Shown here: piece after piece, positions 36,425-45,388 of the stretch
Layout of the letters: each line of letters starts with the position of its first letter
Numbering within the stretch: the stretch's first letter is position 1
Source: Amphibacillus sp052055485
GTDB lineage: Bacteria > Bacillota > Bacilli > Bacillales > Amphibacillaceae
NCBI RefSeq assembly: GCF_052055485.1
Contig: NZ_CP197171.1
Location: 3,596,001 to 3,660,000 of the forward strand
Direction: 5' to 3'
DNA: 64,000 bases
Translations under genes and position numbers: made by a program
Notes under the pieces: model-generated
Database searches by the model: none
What the model was told of the DNA's origin: nothing
The model's input: only the letters and a program-made list of their open reading frames with translations

Positions 36425-36477
36425 ATAAACGGGTTTTATCGGAGTCGAATATTAGCCGCTAGATAAAACCCGTTTAT
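36425..36477 (-). terminator. Strong stem between nrnA and AraC gene
   Basis: A 16-bp perfect stem (ATAAACGGGTTTTATC with its complement) encloses a 21-nt loop. The place suits termination of the ytoI-nrnA transcript. The rest of the 36362-36682 gap shows nothing clear. Confidence 0.55.
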
Positions 36478-36682
36478 ATTTTATTCCGCTAGATACTATA
36501 TAAGTGTTTTTCCGGCTATGATAACAAAAAAATCGCACAAGGATGTGATGGCTTCTTTCTTATCTACAAATGCTTTCAGCGTAACAAGCATTTATGGTTA
36601 ATCCCAAAACGCGAGTGTTTTAGTAGAACAAGAACATCTTCTAACCTAAAAATCTCATTTATATCGGACTATTGAACAACAT

Positions 36683-37627
36683 CTATTCAGATTGACAAAC
36701 CCTTTTTAAAGCTAGGGTTAGCTGATCAGCTTCATCCCAGCTATAAACAGTTGCACCAGAAGCTAAGGGATGCCCTCCACCATTAAATTGTTCAGCCACT
36801 TCATTAATCTTGACCTGCTTAGAGCGTATTCGAACACGAATTTGTTCGTCCTCTTCAACAAACATGGCCCAACAATTAATGTCTTTAATATCTCCATAAA
36901 TATGGACAAGTGCACTTGTTTGATCGACTGTCACTTGATATTCATTTAGAATTTCCTTCGTAAGCTTGACCGTACAAACTCCCGCTTCATCAATTGAAAG
37001 CTGATTGAGTAAATACCCTTTCAATTTTGCAAGTGGAAGCTCAAGATTATACATATTTTGATAAATTTCTGTTCGATCAAATGGATATTTGACAAGCTTT
37101 GAAGCGATAGCAAATGTTTTAGCAGTTGTATTTGGATATAGAAAGCGCCCTGTATCACCAACAATCCCTGCATAAAGTAAGCGAGCCACCTCAGTAGTCA
37201 TTTCTGAACCTAAGTTTGCAGCATGTGAAATAAACATATAGATCATCTCACAGGTTGAGCTTGCTTCTGTATCAACCCAGTTTAACTCGCCATACTGTTC
37301 AACAATTGGATGGTGGTCAATTTTAATAATTTCTTTCCCAGTCGCATAGCGCTGATCATCAATACGTGGACTATTGGCAGTATCACAGATGATAACTAAA
37401 GCATCCGAGTAACTTTGATCCTCAATAACATCCATTGTGGCTAAATAACTAAGGGTATCATCATTTTCTCCAACACAATAAACTTCTTTATCTGGGAAAT
37501 TAAATCTGATCCATTTCGCTAAACCCATTTGTGACCCATAAGCATCTAAATCTGGTCTAACATGACGATGGATAATAATACGATGATATGAACTTATTTT
37601 TTCAAAAATTAAATCTAAAGTATCCAT
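36683..37627 (-). CDS. nrnA: NrnA: oligoribonuclease and pAp phosphatase
   Basis: NrnA degrades nanoRNAs and pAp in the cytosol. This DHH-family phosphoesterase has 314 aa. Metal-binding motifs are HRHVRPDLDAYGSQ (about 21-34), ICDTANSPRID (about 84-94) and DHHPIVEQYG (about 107-116). The C-terminal DHHA1 part has EQFNGGGHPLASGA near 282. It lies 24 nt after ytoI on the same strand, as in B. subtilis (ytoI-nrnA). Confidence 0.95.
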   Translation of the reverse strand: MDTLDLIFEKISSYHRIIIHRHVRPDLDAYGSQMGLAKWIRFNFPDKEVYCVGENDDTLSYLATMDVIEDQSYSDALVIICDTANSPRIDDQRYATGKEIIKIDHHPIVEQYGELNWVDTEASSTCEMIYMFISHAANLGSEMTTEVARLLYAGIVGDTGRFLYPNTTAKTFAIASKLVKYPFDRTEIYQNMYNLELPLAKLKGYLLNQLSIDEAGVCTVKLTKEILNEYQVTVDQTSALVHIYGDIKDINCWAMFVEEDEQIRVRIRSKQVKINEVAEQFNGGGHPLASGATVYSWDEADQLTLALKRVCQSE

Positions 37628-37651
37628 TCGTTTTAGTATCTTCCTCTCTTT

Positions 37652-38974
37652 TTAATAACGATCAATTAGCTGCCCAATTAAAACAGCCTTGCCAACAATT
37701 TCTTTTTCATGATAAACTTCTATATCGATTTTGACTGATTTCCTTCCAATTTCAAGAACCTTTGGAATAAGATCGATTGTATTCTCAATTTGAACAGGCT
37801 TAATGAAATAGACAGAAATATTTTCAGCAACTAAATCCCCTTTTTTCATATGAGCCATAACCCGGCTACTTACTTCTGTAATAAATGAAATAAAGACACC
37901 ATTAGATAAAGTTCCTAATGAATTTGTCATTTGTGGGGTGATTTGTGATTTGAAAATAAATGATGAACCTTCCTGCTGCATTGTTAAGCCACTTGTGACC
38001 ACATCATCAATCGTCTCTCCCACTTGTGGCTGTCGTTGAACATGTTGAAGTGCCTTTAATACATCTTGCCTAGATATGAGACCGATCAAATGATGGTTTT
38101 GTCCAACAACAGGGACTAATTCAATCGCTTCCCAAATCATCATATGAGCCGCGTAAGCAAGGGAGGTTTCTTTAAGAACAGTCATTGGTGCTTTAGTCAT
38201 TACTTTTTCTACCATCGTATCCTGACCTTTTCCAATCACATCTTTTGAAGTAACAATTCCTACCACACGTTTTTGGTCATCAACTACTGGATAGCGTGTA
38301 TGTGTCGTTTCTTCATTTAATTGATACCACTTGGCTAAGTTATCTGTCCGATGCAAATAATGGGTCTTTTCAAATGAAGTATAAATATCTCCGACTAGGA
38401 CGATTTCCTTCTTGATTAGTTGATCATAAATTGCTCTATTAATCATCGTTGCCACAGTAAAAGTATCGTAACTGGTTGAAATAATGGGTAATTTTAATTC
38501 GTCTGCTAATCGTTTAATGTGATCATCCGTATCAAAGCCACCTGTGATCAAAACAGCTGCACCTTCTTCTAATGCAAGTTGTTGTGCTTCTGTTCTATTA
38601 CCAATAATCAACAATGAATCCTTTTCTAAATAGCGAAACATAGCATCTTTTTGCATCGCACCAATCAAAAACTTATGCAAGGTTTTGTGCAAACCTTCTC
38701 GACCGCCTAGAACTTGTCCATCAACAATTCCGATAATTTCTGCAAAAGTGAGGTGTTCAAAGTTTTCTTTTCTTTTTTGTTCAATTCTAATGGTGCCAAC
38801 ACGTTCAATTGTGCTAACTAAGCCTTGATTTTCTGCTTCTTTGATTGCTCGATAGGCTGTACCTTCACTTACACTTAAATCTTTTGCAGTCTGTCTAACA
38901 GAAATCTTGCTACCAACCTTTAATGTTTCAATATGTTTCAATATTTGTTCATGTTTAGTGGCCAAGCTCGTCAC
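37652..38974 (-). CDS. ytoI: YtoI: HTH-DRTGG-CBS-HotDog protein
   Basis: This 440-residue multidomain cytosolic protein has an N-terminal winged helix (about 1-65, LSVSEGTAYRAIKEAENQGL), a DRTGG-type domain (about 70-185), a pair of CBS domains (about 190-310, RYPVVDDQKRVVGIVTSKDV and VPVVGQNHHLIGLISRQDVL), and a C-terminal hotdog domain (about 325-435). CBS pairs usually bind adenine nucleotides. YtoI acts as a possible nucleotide-sensing regulator, but targets are unknown. It is the first gene of ytoI-nrnA. Confidence 0.92.
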   Translation of the reverse strand: MTSLATKHEQILKHIETLKVGSKISVRQTAKDLSVSEGTAYRAIKEAENQGLVSTIERVGTIRIEQKRKENFEHLTFAEIIGIVDGQVLGGREGLHKTLHKFLIGAMQKDAMFRYLEKDSLLIIGNRTEAQQLALEEGAAVLITGGFDTDDHIKRLADELKLPIISTSYDTFTVATMINRAIYDQLIKKEIVLVGDIYTSFEKTHYLHRTDNLAKWYQLNEETTHTRYPVVDDQKRVVGIVTSKDVIGKGQDTMVEKVMTKAPMTVLKETSLAYAAHMMIWEAIELVPVVGQNHHLIGLISRQDVLKALQHVQRQPQVGETIDDVVTSGLTMQQEGSSFIFKSQITPQMTNSLGTLSNGVFISFITEVSSRVMAHMKKGDLVAENISVYFIKPVQIENTIDLIPKVLEIGRKSVKIDIEVYHEKEIVGKAVLIGQLIDRY

Positions 38975-39176
38975 CTTTCCTTCTAATCTGTACTATGTTC
39001 TTTTCGGTTAGTGTTATTATACAGTTTTTCAATCGAAGTATCAATTTCAGCCTATTTAAATTTACCTGAGCCGATCTTCTATATTGAGTAGAAAACTCAT
39101 ATACTAATAACAAACAAGGTTTACAAGTATTATTTTAGTGGTATATTATGATATAAACAGTAAGGGAGTGGTAGAG

Positions 39177-39650
39177 ATGCCAGCAGAAGTTTATAACCGT
39201 GTTGTTGTCGCTATTGATGGATCACAAGCTTCTTTAAAAGCTTTTAAACGATCTGTACAAGTTTGTAAGCGTAATAATGCTGATCTCATCATTGCACATG
39301 TCGTTGATACTAAAACCATATCAACTGCCGAAACATATGATCAATCAATGATCAATCGTTCAGAAACGTATGCAAGTAAATTACTTAATGACTACAAAAC
39401 ACAAGCAGAAAAGGCAGGCGTGAAAAATGTCGAAACACATATCGACTATGGTTCACCGAAAGTAAGAATACCTAAATATGTAGCTAAGTCTTTTAATGCT
39501 GACTTAATTATGTGTGGGGCAACAGGGCTAAATGCTGTTGAGCGTTTTCTAATCGGTAGTGTATCTGAAAACATTGTCCGCTATGCTCCTTGTGATGTCT
39601 TAGTCGTCCGGTCTGAAGAAAATGATGATGAAAAAGAAACTGAGGAATAA
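39177..39650 (+). CDS. Universal stress protein, UspA family
   Basis: This cytosolic UspA-fold protein has 157 aa. The first strand carries VVVAIDGSQAS and the end has the ATP-binding signature GATGLNAVERFLIGSVSE, indicating a nucleotide-binding type. The tail is acidic (EENDDEKETEE). The start at 39177 (MPAEVYNRV) has GGGAG 8 nt upstream; an extra 13 codons upstream lack a ribosome site. Divergent from ytoI. Its exact role is unknown; related proteins help survival in stress or stationary phase. Confidence 0.9.
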   Translation: MPAEVYNRVVVAIDGSQASLKAFKRSVQVCKRNNADLIIAHVVDTKTISTAETYDQSMINRSETYASKLLNDYKTQAEKAGVKNVETHIDYGSPKVRIPKYVAKSFNADLIMCGATGLNAVERFLIGSVSENIVRYAPCDVLVVRSEENDDEKETEE

Positions 39651-39705
39651 TCATTTTAAAAAACTAGCTAATTTCCAAAGACATTAACATCGAAAGATAA
39701 ATAAA

Positions 39706-39754
39706 CAGTACGAAAGCAAATCAACCTTTAATCTGCTTTCGTACTGTTTTTATT
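39706..39754 (+). terminator. Terminator of the uspA gene
   Basis: CAGTACGAAAGCA pairs perfectly with TGCTTTCGTACTG over a 15-nt loop and is followed by TTTTTATTT. Confidence 0.8.
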
Positions 39755-39779
39755 TACGTTTGTCATTCGTAATTTAATT

Positions 39780-40151
39780 TTTATCATTTTGGTCAAGAAG
39801 ACTCCATCCTCAAGCGTAAATTAGGGTGAATATGAACTGTCTTTTCTTTATAAGAGAACTCCTGTTCGCAGGGTATGATATCCCTATACGAAATGTTCTT
39901 TGAAAACTGGATATATAGGGTTGTGACAAGAAATGCTTTGTCACGTAAAATATCCAAGTACGACCCGGTCCACACATACCGAAGTTGCGAAAACCAAGCT
40001 AAAGTAGGGTGTGTGATGCCTCAGGCGTATAAAGCAGTTAAACGTTCACCGTAGGGACTATGGATAGAGCCTGCTAAAATAACTGATGGTTGCACTGGTG
40101 TTCGCAGGAATCTCCAGCTTCAGGCTTAGAAACCAAGGTGGAGTAGTTCAA
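39780..40151 (+). ncRNA. Structured non-coding region, possible relic of a TnpB-element 3' end/omega-RNA
   Basis: About 370 bp without a credible ORF fill the gap between uspA and ackA. Nested stems are visible: GGATAT/ATATCC (39909-39955) around GTGACAA/TTGTCAC, and CTCCA/TGGAG (40112-40143) near the right end. TGTTCGCAGG occurs twice (39863 and 40099). The end, CGCAGGAATCTCCAGCTTCA to GTGGAGTAGTTCAA, resembles right ends of IS200/IS605 elements carrying tnpB, whose 3' regions make guide RNA. No tnpB is present. It stops exactly at the ackA stop codon. The identity is inferred from recalled resemblance. Confidence 0.4.
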
Positions 40152-41339
40152 TTATAAAGCTAGTCGAGCTACGTCACGAGCAATCATAACTTCTTCGTTA
40201 GTAGGAATCACAAGAACTTTTACAGGTGAATGTGGATAATTTATTTTTGCCTCTTGTCCTCGAGTTTCATTTAGAACAGGATCCCAATAAACACCCATAA
40301 ATTCTAATCCACTTAAAACCCGTTCTCTTACAGTTGAACTATTTTCACCAATACCAGCTGTAAAGATAATCGCGTCTACACCACTCATTTTTGAGGCATA
40401 TGAACCAATATACTGATGGATACGATCAGCAAAAATCTTTAATGCTAGTCCTGCACGTTCGTCACCTTGGCTTGCTTTTTCCTCAATATCACGTAAATCA
40501 CTAGAAAAACCTGATAAAGCTAACATCCCACTTTCTTTATTTAACACATGAAGAACTTCATTCACATCTTTTCCTGTTTTGTCCATAATATATGGAATTA
40601 GAGCTGGATCAAGACTTCCTGAACGAGTTCCCATCGTTACCCCTTCCAGTGGAGTGAAGCCCATTGTTGTATCAATAGACTTTCCGTTTTCAACCGCAGC
40701 AACACTAGCACCATTACCAATATGGCAAGTAATTAAACGCAGTTTATTTAAAGGCTGATTTAAAATTTCAGCTGCACGCTCTGAAACATATTTATGACTT
40801 GTTCCATGAAAACCATATTTACGAATACCAAAATCCTCATAATACTCATACGGCAAGCTGTACAAATAAGATTCAGGTGGCATTGACTGATGAAATGCCG
40901 TATCAAACACAGCAACTGCAGGTACATTTGGTAAAATTTCTTGAAATGCTTTAATACCCGTTAAATTGGCTGGGTTATGCAATGGAGCTAGCTCAGATAC
41001 TTTTTCAATCTCAGTGATGACTTCATCTGTAACAAGAACTGAGTCACTAAACCGTTCTCCACCATGAACGACTCGGTGACCCACACCATCAATTTCTTCA
41101 AGTGATTTGATTACACCAGAAGCTTGAAGCCGCTCCAATAATAGTTCAACTGCTCTTTCGTGGTTCGGAATATCAGTGGTTATTTTATCTTCTTGATCAC
41201 CATACTTTAAGCTAAAAATAGAATCATCGATTCCGATTCTTTCAACTAACCCTTTGGCTAAAACCTTTTCTTCTGGCATTTCAATCAATTGAAATTTCAA
41301 TGATGAACTTCCAGCGTTAATAGATATAACTTTACTCAA
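40152..41339 (-). CDS. ackA: Acetate kinase
   Basis: AckA converts acetyl phosphate and ADP to acetate and ATP, the main energy-yielding step of acetate overflow. Its 395 aa contain all family motifs: NAGSSSLKFQL (7-17), HRVVHGGERFSD (active Arg, about 88-99), FDTAFHQSMP (catalytic Asp near 145), KYGFHGTSHKYV, HIGNGASVAAVENG and FTAGIGENSSTVRE. In B. subtilis it is activated by CcpA; here a promoter candidate lies upstream but I did not find a clear cre. Its stop abuts a structured non-coding region. Confidence 0.98.
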   Translation of the reverse strand: MSKVISINAGSSSLKFQLIEMPEEKVLAKGLVERIGIDDSIFSLKYGDQEDKITTDIPNHERAVELLLERLQASGVIKSLEEIDGVGHRVVHGGERFSDSVLVTDEVITEIEKVSELAPLHNPANLTGIKAFQEILPNVPAVAVFDTAFHQSMPPESYLYSLPYEYYEDFGIRKYGFHGTSHKYVSERAAEILNQPLNKLRLITCHIGNGASVAAVENGKSIDTTMGFTPLEGVTMGTRSGSLDPALIPYIMDKTGKDVNEVLHVLNKESGMLALSGFSSDLRDIEEKASQGDERAGLALKIFADRIHQYIGSYASKMSGVDAIIFTAGIGENSSTVRERVLSGLEFMGVYWDPVLNETRGQEAKINYPHSPVKVLVIPTNEEVMIARDVARLAL

Positions 41340-41377
41340 AATAATTCAATCCTTTCAATTCCCTATTTAGTTAATTT

Positions 41378-41405
41378 ATAATACCCCTTCTATATTAACG
41401 AACAA
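41378..41405 (-). promoter_or_regulatory. Candidate sigma-A promoter for ackA
   Basis: On the minus strand TTGTTC (41400-41405), a 16-nt spacer and TATTAT (41378-41383). It lies about 40 nt upstream of the start codon. Confidence 0.4.
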
Positions 41406-41465
41406 TCGACATAAATTGCAACTAGATCGTCACAACTATTTGTGGTATTTATCATGGTTAAATAA

Positions 41466-42434
41466 TTAATACCCTGATTGCTCAAACCAACGATTCATCT
41501 TGCTAACAATATTTTCTGTTGCCTTGATATCCTTAAAAGATGGCAACTTTGCTAATAAAGCTTCTTTTGGTGCTTTGGTTTTTTGACCTTTTTTCTGTAA
41601 GACAAGCAAACTTTTTGCGTTTTGCTTAGATTTGAAAATAGAAGCAGGTAATTGTAATAAGGCAACTACATGCGCTGTCTCATGAATTAGGGTATACAAC
41701 TTTGAGGCTTGATCACTGCTGAATAATGTATTTGGAATGACAAATATCAAAAATCCAGCTTCCTTTGTATAGTTTAAACCTTGCTCAATTAACAAATGGT
41801 GAGCATAAGAATGTTCATCTTTGACATGAACTTGAAATGATTTTGCCCGTTCATCATCTGGATAGTATCCTACTGGTAGATCAGCAATCATTAAATCAAC
41901 GGGGTCTAGCAAGAAGGGTTGTAAACTATCCTGATGGAAAAAATCAATTTGATTTTTTTGTAAATTGGCACTTAATACACTGAGTTCAACTAAAGTTGGA
42001 TCTACTTCACTTCCATATGCCTGAACCGGCTTGTTTAATTGATTCATGATAGCTGTTAAAAGATTACCTGAACCAGACACTAGATCGAAAACCCTAATTT
42101 CTTCCTGTCCATGAAAGATTTTTTCAATTATGTAGGTCATATAACTGGCAATCGTATCAGGGGTAATGACATGTTGACTTTGTACAGCACCCTTTAACCC
42201 CTTGAGGATGGCTAATTCAATTACTTTTCTAATTTGATCTTTAGCTAAAGTTTCAAACTTTAACTGTTTTATTTTTTCTATCAAAGGATGATTTGTATCT
42301 GTTTCTTTTTCAGTGTCCTCTTCAGCCCATATTACATTTAGAATATCAATTAATGCATCTAGATAATTTCCTTCGACCTGTCTATCTTGTTCCTCGACTA
42401 ATTGATCTAATTGCCTAAAATGATGTTCGATCAA
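41466..42434 (-). CDS. ytxK: YtxK, class I SAM-methyltransferase-like protein
   Basis: This 322-residue protein has an N-terminal helical region and an N6-adenine methylase-like fold. The SAM-binding motif is RVFDLVSGSGNLLTAIMNQL near 139-158. The usual (N/D)PPY catalytic motif is replaced by ADLPVGYYP (about 190-198), a form seen throughout the YtxK family, so DNA methylation is doubtful and the substrate is unknown. ackA follows 126 bp downstream. tpx, which separates ytxK from ytfJ in B. subtilis, is absent. Confidence 0.88.
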   Translation of the reverse strand: MIEHHFRQLDQLVEEQDRQVEGNYLDALIDILNVIWAEEDTEKETDTNHPLIEKIKQLKFETLAKDQIRKVIELAILKGLKGAVQSQHVITPDTIASYMTYIIEKIFHGQEEIRVFDLVSGSGNLLTAIMNQLNKPVQAYGSEVDPTLVELSVLSANLQKNQIDFFHQDSLQPFLLDPVDLMIADLPVGYYPDDERAKSFQVHVKDEHSYAHHLLIEQGLNYTKEAGFLIFVIPNTLFSSDQASKLYTLIHETAHVVALLQLPASIFKSKQNAKSLLVLQKKGQKTKAPKEALLAKLPSFKDIKATENIVSKMNRWFEQSGY

Positions 42435-42510
42435 ATTTATCCTCCTCCTTATCCAATACTATAGTATAGCATAGACGAAATGAAACGTCTTGATTAACCT
42501 TTCCAAAAAT

Positions 42511-42560
42511 AAAAAAAGGCTTTGACTCAATCGTTTTCTAAACGATGATTCTGAAGCCTT
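42511..42560 (-). terminator. Terminator of ytfJ
   Basis: AAGGCTT pairs with AAGCCTT as the base of a longer interrupted stem (ATCGTTT/AAACGAT inside), then seven T on the minus strand. Confidence 0.7.
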
Positions 42561-42567
42561 ATCAAAT

Positions 42568-42984
42568 TTAATTATCATGGTCAGGTTTTTTTTGCTCTAA
42601 CATCTCTTTAATCTTTTCGACTGCTTGTGGGGCAACTTCAATAAGTTTATCATATAAATGATTTTGGTCACGTAAATGTATGATCTCATTTCCTTGCTTA
42701 TGGGTAACCAAAAAGGCGATTGGGATAATAGAAACACCGCCGCCACTTCCTCCCCCGAAAGGCAGAGTAGATTCTTCATTATTATTTTGTTCTTGATCAG
42801 AATTTTTCTGATCAGGAAATTCACTCCCCCCTGCTGCAAAACCGAAACTTACTTTTGAGATGGGAATAATCGTGCTCCCATCAGGTGTTTGAATTGGATC
42901 ACCAATGATTGTCTTGACATCAATGATGTTCTTCAGTTGTTCCATTGTTTCAGACATTAGACCTTCAATGGGATGTTGTTGCAT
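42568..42984 (-). CDS. ytfJ: Sporulation protein YtfJ/GerW
   Basis: GerW-family protein required for proper spore germination in Bacillus. This 138-residue soluble protein has MQQHPIEGLMSETMEQLKNI at the N-terminus, GDPIQTPDGSTIIPISKVSF in the centre and the diagnostic glycine-rich LPFGGGSGGGVSIIPIAFLV near 74-93. It sits 24 nt downstream of ytfI as in B. subtilis and both are probably expressed in the developing spore. Confidence 0.92.
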   Translation of the reverse strand: MQQHPIEGLMSETMEQLKNIIDVKTIIGDPIQTPDGSTIIPISKVSFGFAAGGSEFPDQKNSDQEQNNNEESTLPFGGGSGGGVSIIPIAFLVTHKQGNEIIHLRDQNHLYDKLIEVAPQAVEKIKEMLEQKKPDHDN

Positions 42985-43007
42985 AATTTTTGAGCTCCTT
43001 TATCATT

Positions 43008-43505
43008 TCAACGTTTAAATTTCATATAGATAGCTTGTCCTAACTTAATTGAAAACATGCATTGGCAATATGTTTCAAAACCATACTGATTATAATTAGG
43101 ATTAACTTGATAATGTATGTCTTGTGGTTGATTAAAATAACTGCTTAAAGCGCGCATGACAATGCTTTTCAAGGTCATTAATAAACTAACACTTATAGCC
43201 GTTTGATTGGCATGTTCCAAACCAATTGTTGAATTCCAATTTAATTGTTTCAGCTTAATTTTTTTGCTGAATTTAGGGCTTTTATTCTTCTTTTTTAAAA
43301 GAAAGGGTTGAATATAGTCATCAAAAAAATCTGTAATTAAAAATCGATATTCTCTTGAATAGACAGGAATAAACCCTAGTTTGCAGGTAATCTCTAGATT
43401 AATTTCTTCATTTATTTCCAAAGAAACCTGACAAATTAAAGGGGAGAAAAATAAAATAACGCCGATAATAACTAGAAAAATAATGAGTATACTCAACCAC
43501 AGCAT
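43008..43505 (-). CDS. ytfI: DUF2953 protein YtfI
   Basis: This 165-residue protein has an N-terminal membrane segment (about 3-25, LSILIIFLVIIGVILFFSPL) and a conserved beta-rich domain (residues 28-60, 115-165) typical of DUF2953. A basic middle loop (LLKKKNKSPKFSKKIKLKQ) is near residue 75-95. It pairs with ytfJ in Bacillus sporulation regulons. Function unknown. Confidence 0.85.
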   Translation of the reverse strand: MLWLSILIIFLVIIGVILFFSPLICQVSLEINEEINLEITCKLGFIPVYSREYRFLITDFFDDYIQPFLLKKKNKSPKFSKKIKLKQLNWNSTIGLEHANQTAISVSLLMTLKSIVMRALSSYFNQPQDIHYQVNPNYNQYGFETYCQCMFSIKLGQAIYMKFKR

Positions 43506-43595
43506 TGTCTTTTGCTCCTATTCATTAAAAGTTTAGAGGTTATTTAAATTATTTCCAAAGTAAGCAAAAGTCATTCTTATGTTGTTGAAAATAGA

Positions 43596-43629
43596 AAAGA
43601 GTAGCGCTTTATAAAAAGCCCTACTCTTT
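43596..43629 (-). terminator. Terminator of the SASP gene
   Basis: AAAGAGTAGCGCTTT pairs with AAAGCCCTACTCTTT (one mismatch) over a 4-nt loop. On the minus strand it is 18 nt after the stop. Confidence 0.65.
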
Positions 43630-43646
43630 GTTTATAATTATTTTAG

Positions 43647-43847
43647 TTAGTTTGATTGGCCACCTAATTGTTGTTCAGCCATTTGTACAAGACGTTTTGT
43701 GATCTCACCACCAACAGAACCGTTAGCACGTGATGTTGTATCAGGACCAAGGTTGACACCAAATTCTTGAGCAATTTCGTATTTCATTTGATCAAGTGCT
43801 TGACTCACACCTGGTACTACTAATTGATTACTATTGTTACTTGCCAT
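43647..43847 (-). CDS. sspA: Alpha/beta-type small acid-soluble spore protein
   Basis: SASPs coat and protect forespore DNA and supply amino acids at germination. The 66-aa product has both family signatures: LDQMKYEIAQEFGV (with the GPR protease site E-I-A) and TSRANGSVGGEITKRLV. The ATG at 43847 is chosen over an upstream GTG that is part of the AAGGAGGAGGTG ribosome site; it gives the typical MASNNSNQLVVPG start. A weak sigma-G-like pair may lie at 43881-43907. sspA sits beside thiI in B. subtilis as well. Confidence 0.95.
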   Translation of the reverse strand: MASNNSNQLVVPGVSQALDQMKYEIAQEFGVNLGPDTTSRANGSVGGEITKRLVQMAEQQLGGQSN

Positions 43848-44179
43848 TTCTGTATTCACCTCCTCCTTAATACATCTCTAGAATATGTAGATTTGAGGGT
43901 TTAATACAGAAATTTATCTGGTAGTTGTTACATGTACAACCTTACTTTACCTAATAATCGATCACACCTTGGTATGACTGCATCAACAAGAGGTTTAATA
44001 TGACTTCCAATTTAAGGAGTGTGATAACATCAACCCATCCGCTTAGAGAAAATAGGAGATCCCTTGAACATACAAAGGATTTTTTTCGGGTGGTGTTTCA
44101 CTGATAGGACCTTCCTTATTTCGCTAAATAAAACGAAACTTCAATCAGTGGGAGTTTTACGGACGTTATCTACGATACA
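43848..44179. other. sspA-thiI gap
   Basis: This 332-bp gap contains the sspA promoter region and, at its right end, a minimal mosaic repeat (44127-44177). A weak plus-strand stem with a T-run is at 44063-44095. No gene seen. Confidence 0.5.
44127..44177 (+). repeat. Mosaic intergenic repeat, minimal copy
   Basis: A 51-bp copy consists only of the two family ends joined: AAACGAAACTTCAATCAGTG (44131-44150), GGAG, then TTTTACGGACGTTATC and TACGATA. It ends 2 nt before the thiI stop codon. It shows that the inner modules are optional. Confidence 0.8.
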
Positions 44180-45382
44180 TTAAAATAAATCGTTTAGTGG
44201 ATCATTCTCTTGATCTTGGTTAGAAATATTTATAACTTCAATATTATCTAATAATTCAGCTAGCTCATTTTTAAGATCAAGTTGACTTTCATAATATTCT
44301 ACTTTATCTTTTTTCGGTTTTGTTTTTGGTGCACTCGGGACAAAGATTGTACAACAATCATCAAATGGTCGAATAGAAATTGAATAAGTCCCAATCTTTT
44401 CAGCAATTTTAATGATTGAACTTTTATCCATTGTAATTAAAGGACGTAACACTGGGTAAGAGGTCACTGCATTAATCGCATGCATACTTTCCATGGTTTG
44501 ACTGGCTACTTGTCCTAAGCTTTCACCTGTCGTTATTGATAAGACCCCTAATCGGGAAGCAATGATTTGACTTATCTTCATCATCATACGGCGCATTACG
44601 GTCATTGAATAGCCATATGGGATTTCACGATGAATTTTTTGTTGCATAGCCGTAAAAGGAACAACGTGTACATTTATGTCATGCCCATATTCTGATAATT
44701 TTTTCGTTAAATCTAAAACCTTTTCTTTGGCTGCTTCACTTGTATAAGGAGGGGAATGGAAGTGGATTGCTTCAATTTTGACCCCGCGTCGCATCGCTAA
44801 ATATCCAGCAACCGGGCTATCAATCCCACCTGATAACAATAACAAACTTCTTCCTGATGTTCCGACAGGTAAACCTCCTGCCCCAAGGTAACGTGCTGAT
44901 GTAATGAATGTATGTGCTTTTCTAATATCAATATTTACTTCAAGATCGGGCTGGTGCACATCCACGGTGATGTTCTCGGTATTTCTTAATAAATGAGCGC
45001 CAATAATTGGATTTAACTCTTGAGAGTTAATCGGAAAATCTTTGTTTGCTCTTCTTACTGAGACCTTAAAGGTATGAACATTTTCTTCTTCCTTTAAAGC
45101 AAATAAAGCTGCAGCTTTAATGGATTCCAAATCATTTTCAACTTTTATCGCCAAACTTAAACTTTGAATACCAAAAATGCGCTGGCAAATTGAAATAATC
45201 TCAGTTGGATTTTCACCATTCAAAGTGATGCTCATCCGATCTCTTGAACTGTGTATTTTAATTAAGGGAAATTTCTTCAATTGATTGCGAACATTTTCGT
45301 GTAATTGATTAATGAATTCTTTACGATTTTTTCCTTTTAAAGAAAGTTCTCCATAGCGTATTAAAATGTGATCATATATCAT
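44180..45382 (-). CDS. thiI: tRNA 4-thiouridine synthase ThiI
   Basis: ThiI adenylates U8 of tRNA and transfers sulfur to make 4-thiouridine. Domains: N-terminal ferredoxin-like (1-75), THUMP (about 75-165), PP-loop ATPase with LLLSGGIDSPVAGYLAMR near 180. Length 400 aa; there is no rhodanese extension, as usual in Bacillus, where the partner cysteine desulfurase hands sulfur directly. That partner lies 6 nt upstream on the same strand. Confidence 0.96.
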   Translation of the reverse strand: MIYDHILIRYGELSLKGKNRKEFINQLHENVRNQLKKFPLIKIHSSRDRMSITLNGENPTEIISICQRIFGIQSLSLAIKVENDLESIKAAALFALKEEENVHTFKVSVRRANKDFPINSQELNPIIGAHLLRNTENITVDVHQPDLEVNIDIRKAHTFITSARYLGAGGLPVGTSGRSLLLLSGGIDSPVAGYLAMRRGVKIEAIHFHSPPYTSEAAKEKVLDLTKKLSEYGHDINVHVVPFTAMQQKIHREIPYGYSMTVMRRMMMKISQIIASRLGVLSITTGESLGQVASQTMESMHAINAVTSYPVLRPLITMDKSSIIKIAEKIGTYSISIRPFDDCCTIFVPSAPKTKPKKDKVEYYESQLDLKNELAELLDNIEVINISNQDQENDPLNDLF

Positions 45383-45388
45383 AATTAT

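Noticed and set aside
39895..39913. GTTCTTTGAAAACTGGATA, similar to words in Bacillus rRNA spacers
   Set aside because: No 16S, 23S or 5S sequence is near; the word is part of another structured region.
39793..39975. Minus-strand frame of 60 codons in the uspA-ackA gap
   Set aside because: It crosses the nested hairpins of a structured region and has no ribosome site.
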